In this document: piece by piece, positions 63,965 to 64,000 of the stretch
Numbering within the stretch: the first letter of the stretch is position 1
Layout: each line of letters starts with the position of its first letter
Source: Lumbricus rubellus
Taxonomy: Eukaryota > Annelida > Clitellata > Crassiclitellata > Lumbricidae
Length of the DNA stretch: 64,000 nt
Reading direction: 5' to 3'
NCBI GenBank assembly: GCA_945859605.1
Contig: OX243822.1
Span: 24,951,874-25,015,873 of the forward strand
Translations under genes and position numbers: made by a program
Notes under the pieces: generated by a model
What the model was told of the DNA's origin: nothing
What the model saw: the letters and a program-made list of their open reading frames with translations, nothing else
The model's database searches: none

Positions 63965-64000
63965 GTGAGTACTGACAAGTACGATTATAAAATTAGTAGG

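Overview
The window is animal DNA. It has spliced genes with conventional GT/AG introns, long trinucleotide microsatellites, tRNA-derived SINEs, LTR retrotransposons and DNA transposons. The palindrome TAGGCCTA recurs dozens of times, the genes carry SUEL (sea-urchin-egg-lectin) domains, and one retrotransposon has the Gmr1-type pol order described from deuterostomes. Together these point to an invertebrate deuterostome. An echinoderm is my best guess; the species cannot be read from the sequence.

The core of the window is a head-to-tail array, all on the + strand, of at least five related genes, called A to E here. Each complete gene (B, C, D) has a signal-peptide exon, one or more single-exon SUEL/galactose-binding-lectin domains, short Ser/Thr/Asp/Glu-rich stalk exons, an exon encoding one transmembrane helix followed by basic residues, and a large final exon encoding a tyrosine-rich cytoplasmic tail. 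All extracellular exons are phase 1-1, so they can be duplicated or skipped without breaking the frame. Gene A (3720-8646) lacks its 5' end. Gene B (13321-24921) has three intact lectin exons plus a broken fourth. Gene C (37487-43185) and gene D (46553-51672) have one lectin each. Gene E begins at 63880 and runs off the right edge. Tails of A and B form one subfamily, and those of C and D another. I infer a family of lectin-type cell-surface receptors that signal through phosphotyrosine docking (ITIM-like and YxN motifs); neither ligand nor function is known.

Intergenic sequence upstream of C, D and E is homologous between units, so the array grew by segmental duplication. C to D is about 9.1 kb, and D to E about 9.7 kb once an insertion is removed. 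Mobile elements have entered the array several times. (1) A minus-strand LTR element at the left edge (1-2816) lies upstream of gene A. (2) A complete 7.4 kb Gmr1-like retrotransposon (28233-35617) sits upstream of gene C, with LTRs that look identical, a GTGTG target duplication and an open 1630-codon polyprotein. (3) A complete 7.6 kb P-element-like transposon (53777-61376) lies between D and E, with 32-bp perfect inverted ends, an 8-bp target duplication and an intact two-exon THAP9/P-type transposase of 908 residues. The paralogous interval downstream of gene C preserves the empty site. (4) There are also two hAT-like MITEs, at least six SINE copies, decayed LINE fragments and a foldback element.

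Introns and spacers carry extreme simple repeats, including a pure (ATG) tract of about 164 units, a GAA/TTC inverted purine-pyrimidine tract, and a roughly 400-base C-rich tract just upstream of gene C. Long low-complexity reading frames over these repeats are not genes. I saw no rRNA, no convincing stand-alone tRNA gene, no CRISPR array and no prokaryotic signals.
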